The notes under the pieces were generated by a model that ran no database searches, was not told the origin of the DNA, and was given only the letters and a program-made list of their open reading frames with translations. From Ruminococcus sp. (GTDB lineage Bacteria > Bacillota > Clostridia > Oscillospirales > Ruminococcaceae), in NCBI GenBank assembly GCA_003488415.1, contig DNLQ01000215.1:1-22612 (forward strand): a stretch of 22,612 nucleotides of DNA, written 5' to 3'. Position numbers and translations under genes: made by a program. Shown here piece after piece: positions 7,776 through 14,088 of the stretch (positions are counted from its first letter, which is position 1; every line of letters begins with the position of its first letter).

Positions 7776-8345
7776 ATGAATAAAAAAAACAAACTGACAC
7801 TTTGCACTGTTGTATCAGCAATACTTGTGGTAGTATTATATATCCTATTTCATGAAACAGGTCATTTAATCGTAATGCTTTCAGCCGGAGAAGTTATTGA
7901 TGATTTCAGTATACTTGGAGCCCATGTCAGCGGACACGGCGGAGAATATACATTTGTTTCTAACCTGTGGCTTAACGCAAACGGAGCAGTTTTACCTCTG
8001 ATTGTTTCTCTTGTGTATTTATTGTTCTACAAAAAAGATCGAAACAACACTTTTTACCGGATGTTTTCATTTTTCACAGGTCTTGTGCCGATATCTTCTC
8101 TGTTGGCTTGGGTAATCATTCCTTTTGTCTATCTCAATGGAACTGCGCCGCCAAGTGACGATTGCACAAAGTTTCTTATGTCATTTTCTCAGATTGCAAA
8201 TCCGTTGTTCGTAAGTGCAGCAGCTTTGGTTATCGTTGTTCTCGGCAGCATACTTTTTATAAAAAAAGGTGTTCTTCGTAATTATATATACGAATTACAG
8301 GCACTGAAAAAAGAAGTAACTGTAAATTCTGATTTATCTCAGTAA
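7776..8345 (+). CDS. Small multi-pass membrane protein with HExxH motif, M50B-like putative metallopeptidase
   Basis: This 189-aa hydrophobic protein has about four membrane segments. The first runs into LFHETGH (H26, E27, H30), a zinc-metallopeptidase HExxH motif placed in the membrane as in site-2-protease relatives. The pattern after it (AGEVIDDFSIL, then NANGAVLPLIV) resembles M50B-like proteins, in which a glycine-rich second helix follows. No NPDG/DG third-ligand motif typical of S2P is evident, so activity is uncertain. Its AT-rich codons differ from those of the cellulases around it, possibly a sign of transfer. The ATG at 7776 is preferred over an in-frame TTG at 7758, which coincides with the GAAAGG ribosome site. 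It stands alone between terminators with its own strong promoter. Confidence 0.6.
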   Translation: MNKKNKLTLCTVVSAILVVVLYILFHETGHLIVMLSAGEVIDDFSILGAHVSGHGGEYTFVSNLWLNANGAVLPLIVSLVYLLFYKKDRNNTFYRMFSFFTGLVPISSLLAWVIIPFVYLNGTAPPSDDCTKFLMSFSQIANPLFVSAAALVIVVLGSILFIKKGVLRNYIYELQALKKEVTVNSDLSQ

Positions 8346-8361
8346 CCGAATCATAATGCAA

Positions 8362-8393
8362 TGCCCCGAAGCACATTTAAACGCTTCGGGGCA
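8362..8393. other. Perfect hairpin after the HExxH gene
   Basis: An 11-bp stem (TGCCCCGAAGC with GCTTCGGGGCA) has a 10-nt AT-rich loop. There is no T-run on either side, so it is a poor intrinsic terminator alone. A proper terminator lies about 60 bp downstream. Confidence 0.5.
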
Positions 8394-8450
8394 GACTACT
8401 ATATAGGTATCCGTCTTATGTCCGGCGCTTTATTCTGAAAAACGTAATAA

Positions 8451-8488
8451 AAGATGGGACGTCCTGCAAAAAGGCGTCCCATTTTTTT
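8451..8488. terminator. Bidirectional terminator between the HExxH gene and the LytTR gene
   Basis: GATGGGACG pairs with CGTCCCATT, extending into flanking A/T pairs, then seven T on the plus strand. Read on the minus strand, the stem is followed by cttttatt, so it also serves the convergent response-regulator gene ending at 8552. Confidence 0.85.
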
Positions 8489-8551
8489 AAACTGATACAG
8501 TGTTGTCGTGTGCAGGAAAGGGGTAAAAGTATCAATAGAAAGTACCGGTTA

Positions 8552-9253
8552 TCAGAATGCCTCACGGTCCATATAGGAGAAGAGCACATCCTTCAGTGCA
8601 GTTCTTTTGCTGCGGCTCACAGGGAGTGAAGTGCCGTCGTCCATGATCACGTCCTTTTCAGAGACACGCTGTATTTTCCCGAGGGATACAAGGTAGCTGC
8701 GGTGGATGCGGAAGAAGCCCTCCGGTGTAAGGTTGGCTTCATAGTCGTTCATGTTCCCGCGTACTGAGTAGCTGTCCAGTGAGGTATTGATGACCACGTT
8801 CTGATTCTGTGACTCAATGAATAATATATCCGAGAGTTTCAGCTTCATTTCTCCCATATCAGTTCTGATCCAGATGATCTTATCCTTATTGAGATCACCC
8901 ATCACTTTGTCAATGACATCCTTTACCTTCCGGCGGTCGGCAGGCTTGGTGAGATAGCGCAGGGCGTTGACTTCGTATCCATTGATAGCGTATTCCACAT
9001 GACCAGTGAGGAAGACTATGCTGACCTCATTACTCATTTCCCTGAGCTTTTCAGCTAAAGATATGCCGTCCATATCAGGCATCTCGATGTCCAGAAACAC
9101 GAGGTCATAAGGAGCGCTGCGGAAGCTCTTCAGCAGTTCATTTCCATCGGTGAAGCGTTCGGTAATAATATCCAGGCTCTTGTAAATATCCTCAATGATC
9201 CCCGATATGTCATCAAGAAAACGCTGTTCGTCGTCGCATACGGCGATACGCAT
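8552..9253 (-). CDS. LytTR-family response regulator (AgrA/LytR type), orphan
   Basis: This 233-aa two-domain transcription factor has a receiver domain (1-120) with acidic residues D7/D8, phospho-acceptor D55 in VFLDIEMPD, T83 in FLTGH and K103 in LTKP: a complete phosphorylation site. A LytTR DNA-binding domain (about 128-230) carries the typical FFRIHRSYLV core. LytTR regulators usually control toxins, bacteriocins, competence or surface polysaccharides in response to a partner histidine kinase. None is encoded next to it, so it is an orphan here. AAGGAGGT lies 6-7 nt before the ATG. The gene starts 60 bp after the GH5 stop with a terminator-like hairpin between and no promoter I can find, so it is probably expressed by read-through from GH5. 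Confidence 0.92.
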   Translation of the reverse strand: MRIAVCDDEQRFLDDISGIIEDIYKSLDIITERFTDGNELLKSFRSAPYDLVFLDIEMPDMDGISLAEKLREMSNEVSIVFLTGHVEYAINGYEVNALRYLTKPADRRKVKDVIDKVMGDLNKDKIIWIRTDMGEMKLKLSDILFIESQNQNVVINTSLDSYSVRGNMNDYEANLTPEGFFRIHRSYLVSLGKIQRVSEKDVIMDDGTSLPVSRSKRTALKDVLFSYMDREAF

Positions 9254-9268
9254 ATAGTACCTCCTTAA

Positions 9269-9299
9269 TAAAGCCTGAGGAGATCGTCCTCAGGCTTTA
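9269..9299 (-). terminator. Terminator or attenuator between GH5 and the LytTR gene
   Basis: A perfect 13-bp stem (core AAGCCTGAGGA/TCCTCAGGCTT) has a 5-nt loop. On the minus strand it is followed only by TTTATT and then the LytTR Shine-Dalgarno site. The short T-tract suggests partial termination that lowers expression of the downstream regulator. Confidence 0.75.
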
Positions 9300-9312
9300 A
9301 AAGTAAATTCAT

Positions 9313-11064
9313 TTATTTGATAAGACCTGCATCCATCTTCTGGATATAGAGAGCATCGTTTCCGGTGAGACCTGATTCACCGTCAACGTCGCCGTTGATC
9401 TTGCCCTGAGGCTCCAGCGGGTACTTGTTTGAGTTTGCAACGTACTGGAGCAGAGCAACACAGTCGGAAACGTTTATCTTTCCGTCAAGATTTACATCGC
9501 CAGGTGTTTTAACAGCCTCAGAAGGAGGCGGAGTAGCAGCATTTGTGGAGTTTGTAGGCTCTGCGGCAGTAGTCTCCGGAGTTGCAGTAGTCTCTGCAGG
9601 CTTTACCTCAGGCTCAGTGGGAGCTGCGGTAGGAGCGGGAGATGTGGGGGTGGGAGCTAAAGAACCGCCGCTGTAGTAGTCGGAAAGTGAGATACCGTTG
9701 CCGCCCTGACCGAGCTTTACCTGATGGTCAAGGCTGATGAACTTGCCGTTCTCGTCCTGCCACAGAGCAGGCTTAACAAGCTCATACTTGTCAACATCCC
9801 AGTCCTGGAAATCGTTGGTAAGGAGTCCGCCGGTATCACCGGAGTTCTCGTTGAAGCACCAGAAGGTGTGGTGGATACGCTTCTCGATCATATAGTCACG
9901 GAGAATGGTCATCCACTTGGTATTGTCGCCGGTGGGATCTTTTTCCTTGTCAATGAATCCGCCCCACTCTCCCATGAGCAGAGGAGACTTCTTTTCTTCA
10001 ATAAGGTAAGCCCATGAATCGTACCAGTAGTCGTCCAGGAGAGTCTGACGGGTGAAGTCTTTCTTGAACCACTCCTGTTCCCATACCAGCGGACCGTAGT
10101 CGTGGGGAGAGTATACCAGCTGACTCTGATGCTCGCCGAGGTTTACAGGGTAATCTCTTGCGCCCCGGAAGTTGCCTCCCCACCATGCGCCGTAGAATGG
10201 GCTCCAGGGGTAACGTGCGTAGTCAACAGCCTGGGAATCCCAGTCCTCGCCTTCCTCAAACTTGGGATATACCTCATTTCCTTCCACCATAACAAGGAGG
10301 TTCGGGTTGCCCTTCATAACTGCCGCACCGCCTCGCTCAGCAGCGTACTTCCAGTTATTGTCGTCCTTGGAGTCATCCCATTTAGCCATGCCCTGACCGT
10401 CATTCTTTCCGTGAGGCTCGTTCTTCAGGTCGATAGCGATGATAGTATCATCATCCTTATAATAAGTAGCTACCCACTCAAGAGCTTCAAGCCAGTCATC
10501 GTAGCTGTAGTTGCTGTCATACCACAGCGGGTACTGGTGACCGTTGGAGGCAGTAGTAGCACAGTGTATGTCGATCATGATCTTGATGCCGTTCTCCTTG
10601 CACCATTCAACAGCCTGGTTCCAGATGTCGAAGCTGTACTTAGGCTTGCCGCCCTCGACGCCTTCTACAGTCAGCTCAGGGTTCTTCCACTCGTTGATCT
10701 TTACCATGTAGGGATCGGGATCGTGGTTCTTCCACTGGAGGAGTATCTGTGTTGACATGGGGACACGCATAAGGTTGAAGCCGTGGTCAGCCATCTCGTT
10801 GAGCATTTCGTGCATATTTCTTGACCATACGCCGTCAAAGCACTGGGTGGTGACATTGTAGCCGAACCAGTTGCATCCTGTCATCCATACAGGATTTCCG
10901 TACATATCAACGATTTCGGCGTTCTCGTTTACGTGCAGCCAGTCATCATGGTTGGAGTCCGGAGCTGCCTGAGCCTTTGCAGGTGAGCCTGCTGCGGTAT
11001 ATGTACCGAGCATGGCTGCGGCAGCGATAACGGACAGAGTCCGTTTCAGAACAGTTTTTTTCAT
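9313..11064 (-). CDS. Cellulosomal GH5 endoglucanase with C-terminal dockerin
   Basis: This secreted 583-aa retaining beta-1,4-endoglucanase has a signal peptide (about 1-33, cut near AQA); a GH5 (beta/alpha)8 barrel (about 40-440) with LMRVPMS, IHCATT, the acid/base E216 in LKNEPHG, SPHDYG, and the nucleophile E366 in MGEWGGF; a Pro/Thr-rich linker; and a type I dockerin at 521-583 (GDVNLDGKINVSDCVALLQ, then GDVDGESGLTGNDALYIQ). The catalytic domain resembles subfamily GH5_1 by memory (NWFGYNV, AAERGGAAV, WWGGNFRGA). The start ATG at 11064 has GAGAGGGA about 7 nt upstream and opens directly on the signal peptide; a longer reading from 11142 would begin inside the promoter. A perfect promoter and an inverted repeat precede it. 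Confidence 0.96.
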   Translation of the reverse strand: MKKTVLKRTLSVIAAAAMLGTYTAAGSPAKAQAAPDSNHDDWLHVNENAEIVDMYGNPVWMTGCNWFGYNVTTQCFDGVWSRNMHEMLNEMADHGFNLMRVPMSTQILLQWKNHDPDPYMVKINEWKNPELTVEGVEGGKPKYSFDIWNQAVEWCKENGIKIMIDIHCATTASNGHQYPLWYDSNYSYDDWLEALEWVATYYKDDDTIIAIDLKNEPHGKNDGQGMAKWDDSKDDNNWKYAAERGGAAVMKGNPNLLVMVEGNEVYPKFEEGEDWDSQAVDYARYPWSPFYGAWWGGNFRGARDYPVNLGEHQSQLVYSPHDYGPLVWEQEWFKKDFTRQTLLDDYWYDSWAYLIEEKKSPLLMGEWGGFIDKEKDPTGDNTKWMTILRDYMIEKRIHHTFWCFNENSGDTGGLLTNDFQDWDVDKYELVKPALWQDENGKFISLDHQVKLGQGGNGISLSDYYSGGSLAPTPTSPAPTAAPTEPEVKPAETTATPETTAAEPTNSTNAATPPPSEAVKTPGDVNLDGKINVSDCVALLQYVANSNKYPLEPQGKINGDVDGESGLTGNDALYIQKMDAGLIK

Positions 11065-11081
11065 TTTAATTCCCTCTCTTC

Positions 11082-11100
11082 GGAACAGCGGAACTGTTCC
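11082..11100. repeat. Inverted repeat in the GH5 leader, candidate operator or RNA stem
   Basis: GGAACAG-CGGAA-CTGTTCC is a perfect 7-bp inverted repeat with a 5-nt centre. It lies between the predicted GH5 transcription start (near 11107) and its ribosome site, so it could bind a repressor or fold in the mRNA leader. The GGAAC strings also resemble ECF-type -35 cores, though no fitting -10 is evident. Confidence 0.5.
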
Positions 11101-11113
11101 ATATATTTTCTTT

Positions 11114-11142
11114 ATTATACAACAAAGAAGAAGTTTTGTCAA
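11114..11142 (-). promoter_or_regulatory. Perfect sigma-A promoter of the GH5 gene
   Basis: On the minus strand: TTGACA (11142-11137), 17 bp, TATAAT (11119-11114). Both boxes match consensus. The leader is about 43 nt and holds the inverted repeat at 11082-11100. A full-consensus promoter would normally be constitutive, so any regulation probably works by repression. Confidence 0.9.
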
Positions 11143-11318
11143 CGGATTTATTGCGGAATGCTTGGCGATCGGGGCATTACCGGAAGGGACTGAGCGGAGC
11201 TGCTCAGCATATCATGCAAACCAAAGGATCATCCGGAGGAGTATTGATTTGCTGTTTTATCATTGATCTGAATAATAAAAAAATAAATCACATACCTTGT
11301 GCCGGGTTCGTGCCGATA

Positions 11319-11347
11319 TTGACATTATTACTGATTTCTGATAAAAT
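11319..11347 (+). promoter_or_regulatory. Strong sigma-A promoter of the sigma/anti-sigma operon
   Basis: TTGACA (11319-11324), 17 bp, TAAAAT (11342-11347) with an extended TG at 11339-11340. Transcription should start near 11354, giving a leader of about 48 nt. The sigma-A form means the operon does not rely only on autoregulation by its own sigma factor. Confidence 0.85.
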
Positions 11348-11401
11348 TAAAGTATTGATGTGTAATATTGCACTAATCATTGACGGAAGGAGGAATGCTT
11401 T

Positions 11402-11887
11402 TTGATAACGGCAGAGGAATGCGATAAGCTGATAAGGCAGTACTACAAAGAGATATACAACTATTGCTTTGCGCACCTGAGCTATAAGAAGCAGCCGGCT
11501 GAAGACTGTACTCAGGAAGTATTTGTGACCTTCTTCTCAAAGCGTGAAAAGCTGGAGGCTTCGGAGATACGGCTGTGGCTGTATCGTGCCTCAGATAACA
11601 TCATCAAGGCTTACCTGAGAAAGAACAGCGGTACGGTGAGTATCGAGGATTCACTTGAAGCGCAGAGTATGCCTGATGATACAGTCTTTCCGGACAGCAG
11701 GGGCAGTCCTCTGGACGAGCTTGACGATGATGAGCGGCTTATTATAGAGACCTACTACAGTACCGATTACGGGAGCCGTACTGGTGCGGCAAAAAGGCTT
11801 GGGATGAGTCTTCCGGCGCTGTATCAGAGGGTGCATAAGATCAAAAATAAGTTGAAAATTAATAGATCAGACAAAAATAAGACATAA
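11402..11887 (+). CDS. ECF-like sigma-70 family sigma factor
   Basis: This 161-aa protein has two-domain ECF architecture. Region 2 is about residues 8-75 (YYKEIYNYCFAHL, then EDCTQEVFVTFF and a WLYRASDN segment). Region 4 is about 105-153 (DDDERLIIETYY, then the helix-turn-helix GAAKRLGMSLPALYQRVHKI). It should redirect RNA polymerase to a dedicated promoter set, unknown here. The start is a TTG at 11402: GGAAGGAGG ends 8 nt upstream, while the ATG at 11395 is out of frame and too close. The next gene encodes a membrane protein with the layout of an anti-sigma factor, the usual partner arrangement. Region 2 is rather divergent and I cannot assign an ECF group. Confidence 0.85.
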   Translation: MITAEECDKLIRQYYKEIYNYCFAHLSYKKQPAEDCTQEVFVTFFSKREKLEASEIRLWLYRASDNIIKAYLRKNSGTVSIEDSLEAQSMPDDTVFPDSRGSPLDELDDDERLIIETYYSTDYGSRTGAAKRLGMSLPALYQRVHKIKNKLKINRSDKNKT

Positions 11888-11889
11888 TA

Positions 11890-11907
11890 TTTGTGCATAT
11901 GTACAAA
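11890..11907. repeat. 18-bp near-palindrome between the sigma and anti-sigma genes
   Basis: TTTGTGCATATGTACAAA is symmetrical in 8 of 9 positions. It begins 2 bp after the sigma-gene stop. It could be a dimeric regulator site or, with one G-U pair, a 7-bp RNA hairpin with an AUAU loop. Confidence 0.4.
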
Positions 11908-11964
11908 GTTGAATATGCTTAGAAAAAACTCAGCACTTTTCAGACATTTATATTACAGAAGATA

Positions 11965-11985
11965 TTACAGCCCTACGGACTGTAA
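11965..11985 (+). promoter_or_regulatory. Hairpin touching the ribosome site of the anti-sigma-like gene
   Basis: TTACAG...CTGTAA with inner CC/GG pairs forms a short stem whose 3' arm ends in TAAGG, overlapping the AAGGAGAGG ribosome-binding region at 11984-11992. It could tune translation of the partner protein relative to the sigma factor. Confidence 0.35.
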
Positions 11986-11997
11986 GGAGAGGAGCTT

Positions 11998-13077
11998 ATG
12001 AAAGATAATCTAAAGATCAGGGCAGTCCTCGGAGATAATGACAGCACTATGCTGTCGGAATTGCAGGTACTGCTTAATGAAGAGTTGTCACGGGATGAAG
12101 GCCAGCGTGACTACGACTACATATCTGAGCTTACTCTTGCCATTGCTGAGATCTCGGGAGCTTCATTGACAGACGATGAAGTAGAAAGGAATATCGGCAG
12201 TATCATGGAGGAGGTAAGCTCCAGGGAGAAGCGCAGTCATATTACCGTTGTACGCCGGGTACTCTCGGCTGTATGCTCGGTGGCTCTGTTCTTCGCAGCG
12301 ATAAACTGTGTTACTCTCGCCAGCTTTGGTGCGGATGTATTCAGTACCTTCGTCAAACTCACAAACGGCGGTTTCATTATTGATTTTTCAAATACAGAAA
12401 ATACGGGATCAGGCGTTGTACCGGCTCCGGTTACTGAAGAAGCTATGCCGTCGGAAGCTAATAACAATACAAGACCTACTGCAGAGGGCGGCGTTCCCGG
12501 TGCGGTTGTTCAGACAGATGAGAATGTTCCCACAAACTATCCTACCCAGGCGGCAGCTGTAATACGGCCTGGAGTTGACGGGACAAATAACAGCGGTGAG
12601 GTACCGGCAGGAACAGAAGCTAATGTTCCTTCTACTAAAGGCACCGGCGGAAACTCAGGCGGCAGTGGTTATGTAAGCGTCGGCAGGATAATGAGAGAGA
12701 GATGCAGCGCACAGGGGCTTTCTCCGGCAGCCCCTCCGGATGAAATGGAATTCAACTTTACGCTTGAGGACTATAGCTACGAGCAGATGGAGGATTCTGA
12801 CGATTTTTACTTCGTCTTCTCCAATGAGATCCAGCAGCTTGATGTGATACTTGAGCATTATGACAGCAGGTATGATATGCCTGAACTGAAGATACCTTCC
12901 GACAACTCTGATTATTCAACAGAGAATTATCCTGTAGGAACGGTATACTTATTTGAAGATAACGGGATCAATACAGCATTATTCGTAAACAACGATACTA
13001 TATATACGATCATAGGACAGAATATTGATGCTGCCTCACTGTCGGGTATTGTCGCTGTTTTTGAAAGCGGAAACTGA
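11998..13077 (+). CDS. Single-pass membrane protein, putative anti-sigma factor with exported sensor domain
   Basis: In this 359-aa protein, an N-terminal acidic, helical cytosolic part (1-80) is followed by a basic stretch and one membrane helix (about 88-109), orienting the C-terminus outside. A long Gly/Asn/Thr-rich linker (about 130-225) follows. The last 120 residues form a compact domain whose end (GTVYLFEDNGINTALFVNND, then TIYTIIG) resembles DUF4367-type domains of Firmicutes anti-sigma proteins, judged by eye. No zinc-type HxxxCxxC motif is present. Its position after the ECF gene makes it the likely membrane partner that holds the sigma factor until an outside signal arrives. The exact sigma-binding segment is not identifiable. 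AAGGAGAGG precedes the ATG. Confidence 0.7.
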   Translation: MKDNLKIRAVLGDNDSTMLSELQVLLNEELSRDEGQRDYDYISELTLAIAEISGASLTDDEVERNIGSIMEEVSSREKRSHITVVRRVLSAVCSVALFFAAINCVTLASFGADVFSTFVKLTNGGFIIDFSNTENTGSGVVPAPVTEEAMPSEANNNTRPTAEGGVPGAVVQTDENVPTNYPTQAAAVIRPGVDGTNNSGEVPAGTEANVPSTKGTGGNSGGSGYVSVGRIMRERCSAQGLSPAAPPDEMEFNFTLEDYSYEQMEDSDDFYFVFSNEIQQLDVILEHYDSRYDMPELKIPSDNSDYSTENYPVGTVYLFEDNGINTALFVNNDTIYTIIGQNIDAASLSGIVAVFESGN

Positions 13078-13087
13078 GGGCAGCGGA

Positions 13088-13912
13088 ATGAGAGTGATCA
13101 AGTTTGTTTCCGCAGTTCTTTCTGCATTAGTCGTAACAATTATTTGCGTAGCTGCACCCTTCATGAACGTCAGCTGTGTTCATGAGGTGAGTACAGGACT
13201 TATATCAAAGTGTGTGCTGAAGTGCAATTACGACAACAGCCGTCCCGGAATCATAAGTATAACAGCCAAAACTCAGGCTATGGGCGTAATGAGGCGTGTA
13301 TGTATAAGGAATATCGTTATCCAGAGGGTGAATAACAATGGTTCCTATGCGGAGAGCTATGTCGTAGATGATGTTGTTAACCGTTCAGCACGTTATTCAT
13401 ACCTTGATAACTATGACGTCGAAGTTCCGGCAGGTTTATATGAGGTAAGCTGTGAGCATTTTGCTGAGGGTTCAACTATCCTCTGCGATGATGCCGCACA
13501 GTCAGTATATAACTCAACCACTGTATTGGTAGAGGAAGGCGCAGCGCCTACAGAACCCCCTACAACAGCATCCACCACAGTTACAACCACAACACGTCCC
13601 AGAACAACCACAACTACAACTGTCTCAGTCAGACGCAGCAATGTTACCACAACAGCCGCAGTCAGGAAGAATTCTGCTGTTACTACAGCAGCAGGAACTA
13701 CTGTCCTGAATGCTTCGGGCAATGGCTCAGGCAGCAGCTCTGCATCACAGGCAGGTACAGCCGGAAGTGCATCACAGACAACTGCGGCATCTTCGGCTGG
13801 TACATCACCGGCAGAATCACCTCGCACGGGAAGATCTGCGGCTGCATTCCTTGCAGCACTGGCAGCCTCCATCTCAGCGGCAGTGATCTCCGGTAAACGC
13901 AGGCGTTCCTAA
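13088..13912 (+). CDS. Secreted Thr/Ser-rich protein with SPRTG sortase-type anchor
   Basis: This 274-aa exported protein of unknown function has a signal peptide (about 1-30) followed by a roughly 120-residue domain that looks beta-rich (alternating hydrophobic strands, four or so cysteines). A long low-complexity stalk (about 155-240) is rich in Thr, Ser and Ala, with runs such as TTTTRPRTTTTTT. The C-terminus has the cell-wall sorting order: SPRTG (244-248), a hydrophobic segment (250-268) and a KRRRS tail. (S/P)PxTG motifs are accepted by class-B/D-like sortases of Clostridia. The ATG at 13088 has GAGGG upstream and starts 10 bp after the anti-sigma-like gene, so it is the third gene of that operon and might be its surface effector or a sensor component. 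Confidence 0.75.
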   Translation: MRVIKFVSAVLSALVVTIICVAAPFMNVSCVHEVSTGLISKCVLKCNYDNSRPGIISITAKTQAMGVMRRVCIRNIVIQRVNNNGSYAESYVVDDVVNRSARYSYLDNYDVEVPAGLYEVSCEHFAEGSTILCDDAAQSVYNSTTVLVEEGAAPTEPPTTASTTVTTTTRPRTTTTTTVSVRRSNVTTTAAVRKNSAVTTAAGTTVLNASGNGSGSSSASQAGTAGSASQTTAASSAGTSPAESPRTGRSAAAFLAALAASISAAVISGKRRRS

Positions 13913-13941
13913 GGGGGAACCTTATCAGATAATCAAGTAGT

Positions 13942-13967
13942 CAGCCGTCGGGTAGCTCCGGCGGCTG
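13942..13967 (+). terminator. Hairpin terminator of the sigma/anti-sigma operon
   Basis: A 10-bp GC-rich stem (CAGCCGTCGG with CCGGCGGCTG, one G-U pair) has a 6-nt loop, followed by GCTGCGTTT. The T-run is poor, so termination may be incomplete. Confidence 0.55.
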
Positions 13968-13999
13968 GCTGCGTTTCCGGAAGAATAACAGTATACAGA

Positions 14000-14041
14000 G
14001 TATAAAAGAAGCCCCGGAGCGGTATCATACCGCTCCGGGGC
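14000..14041 (-). terminator. Terminator of putP
   Basis: A perfect 14-bp stem (GCCCCGGAGCGGTA with its complement, 14011-14041) has a 3-nt loop. On the minus strand it is followed by ttcttttata. It also blocks read-through from the convergent sigma operon. Confidence 0.85.
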
Positions 14042-14088
14042 ATTGTATCTGGCAGTTCAGACTGGTAAAGACAGAAATACTGTACTGC

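Larger units (their letters stand above)
11065..11401. other. Divergent intergenic region between GH5 and the sigma-factor operon
   Basis: These 337 bp hold two back-to-back sigma-A promoters (minus at 11114-11142, plus at 11319-11347) and the GH5-leader inverted repeat. There is also a second inverted repeat (CTGAGC-6 nt-GCTCAG, 11190-11207) roughly midway. No gene is apparent. The middle repeat could be a shared control site. Confidence 0.5.

Noticed and set aside
13561..13640. ACA/ACC-rich repeat as a possible CRISPR or tandem repeat array
   Set aside because: The repetition follows codons for a Thr-rich stalk and lacks fixed repeat-spacer units.
13411..13872. Long minus-strand open frame opposite the Thr-rich wall protein
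   Set aside because: It is a composition artefact: ACA/ACC-rich codons read in reverse give a Val-rich frame.
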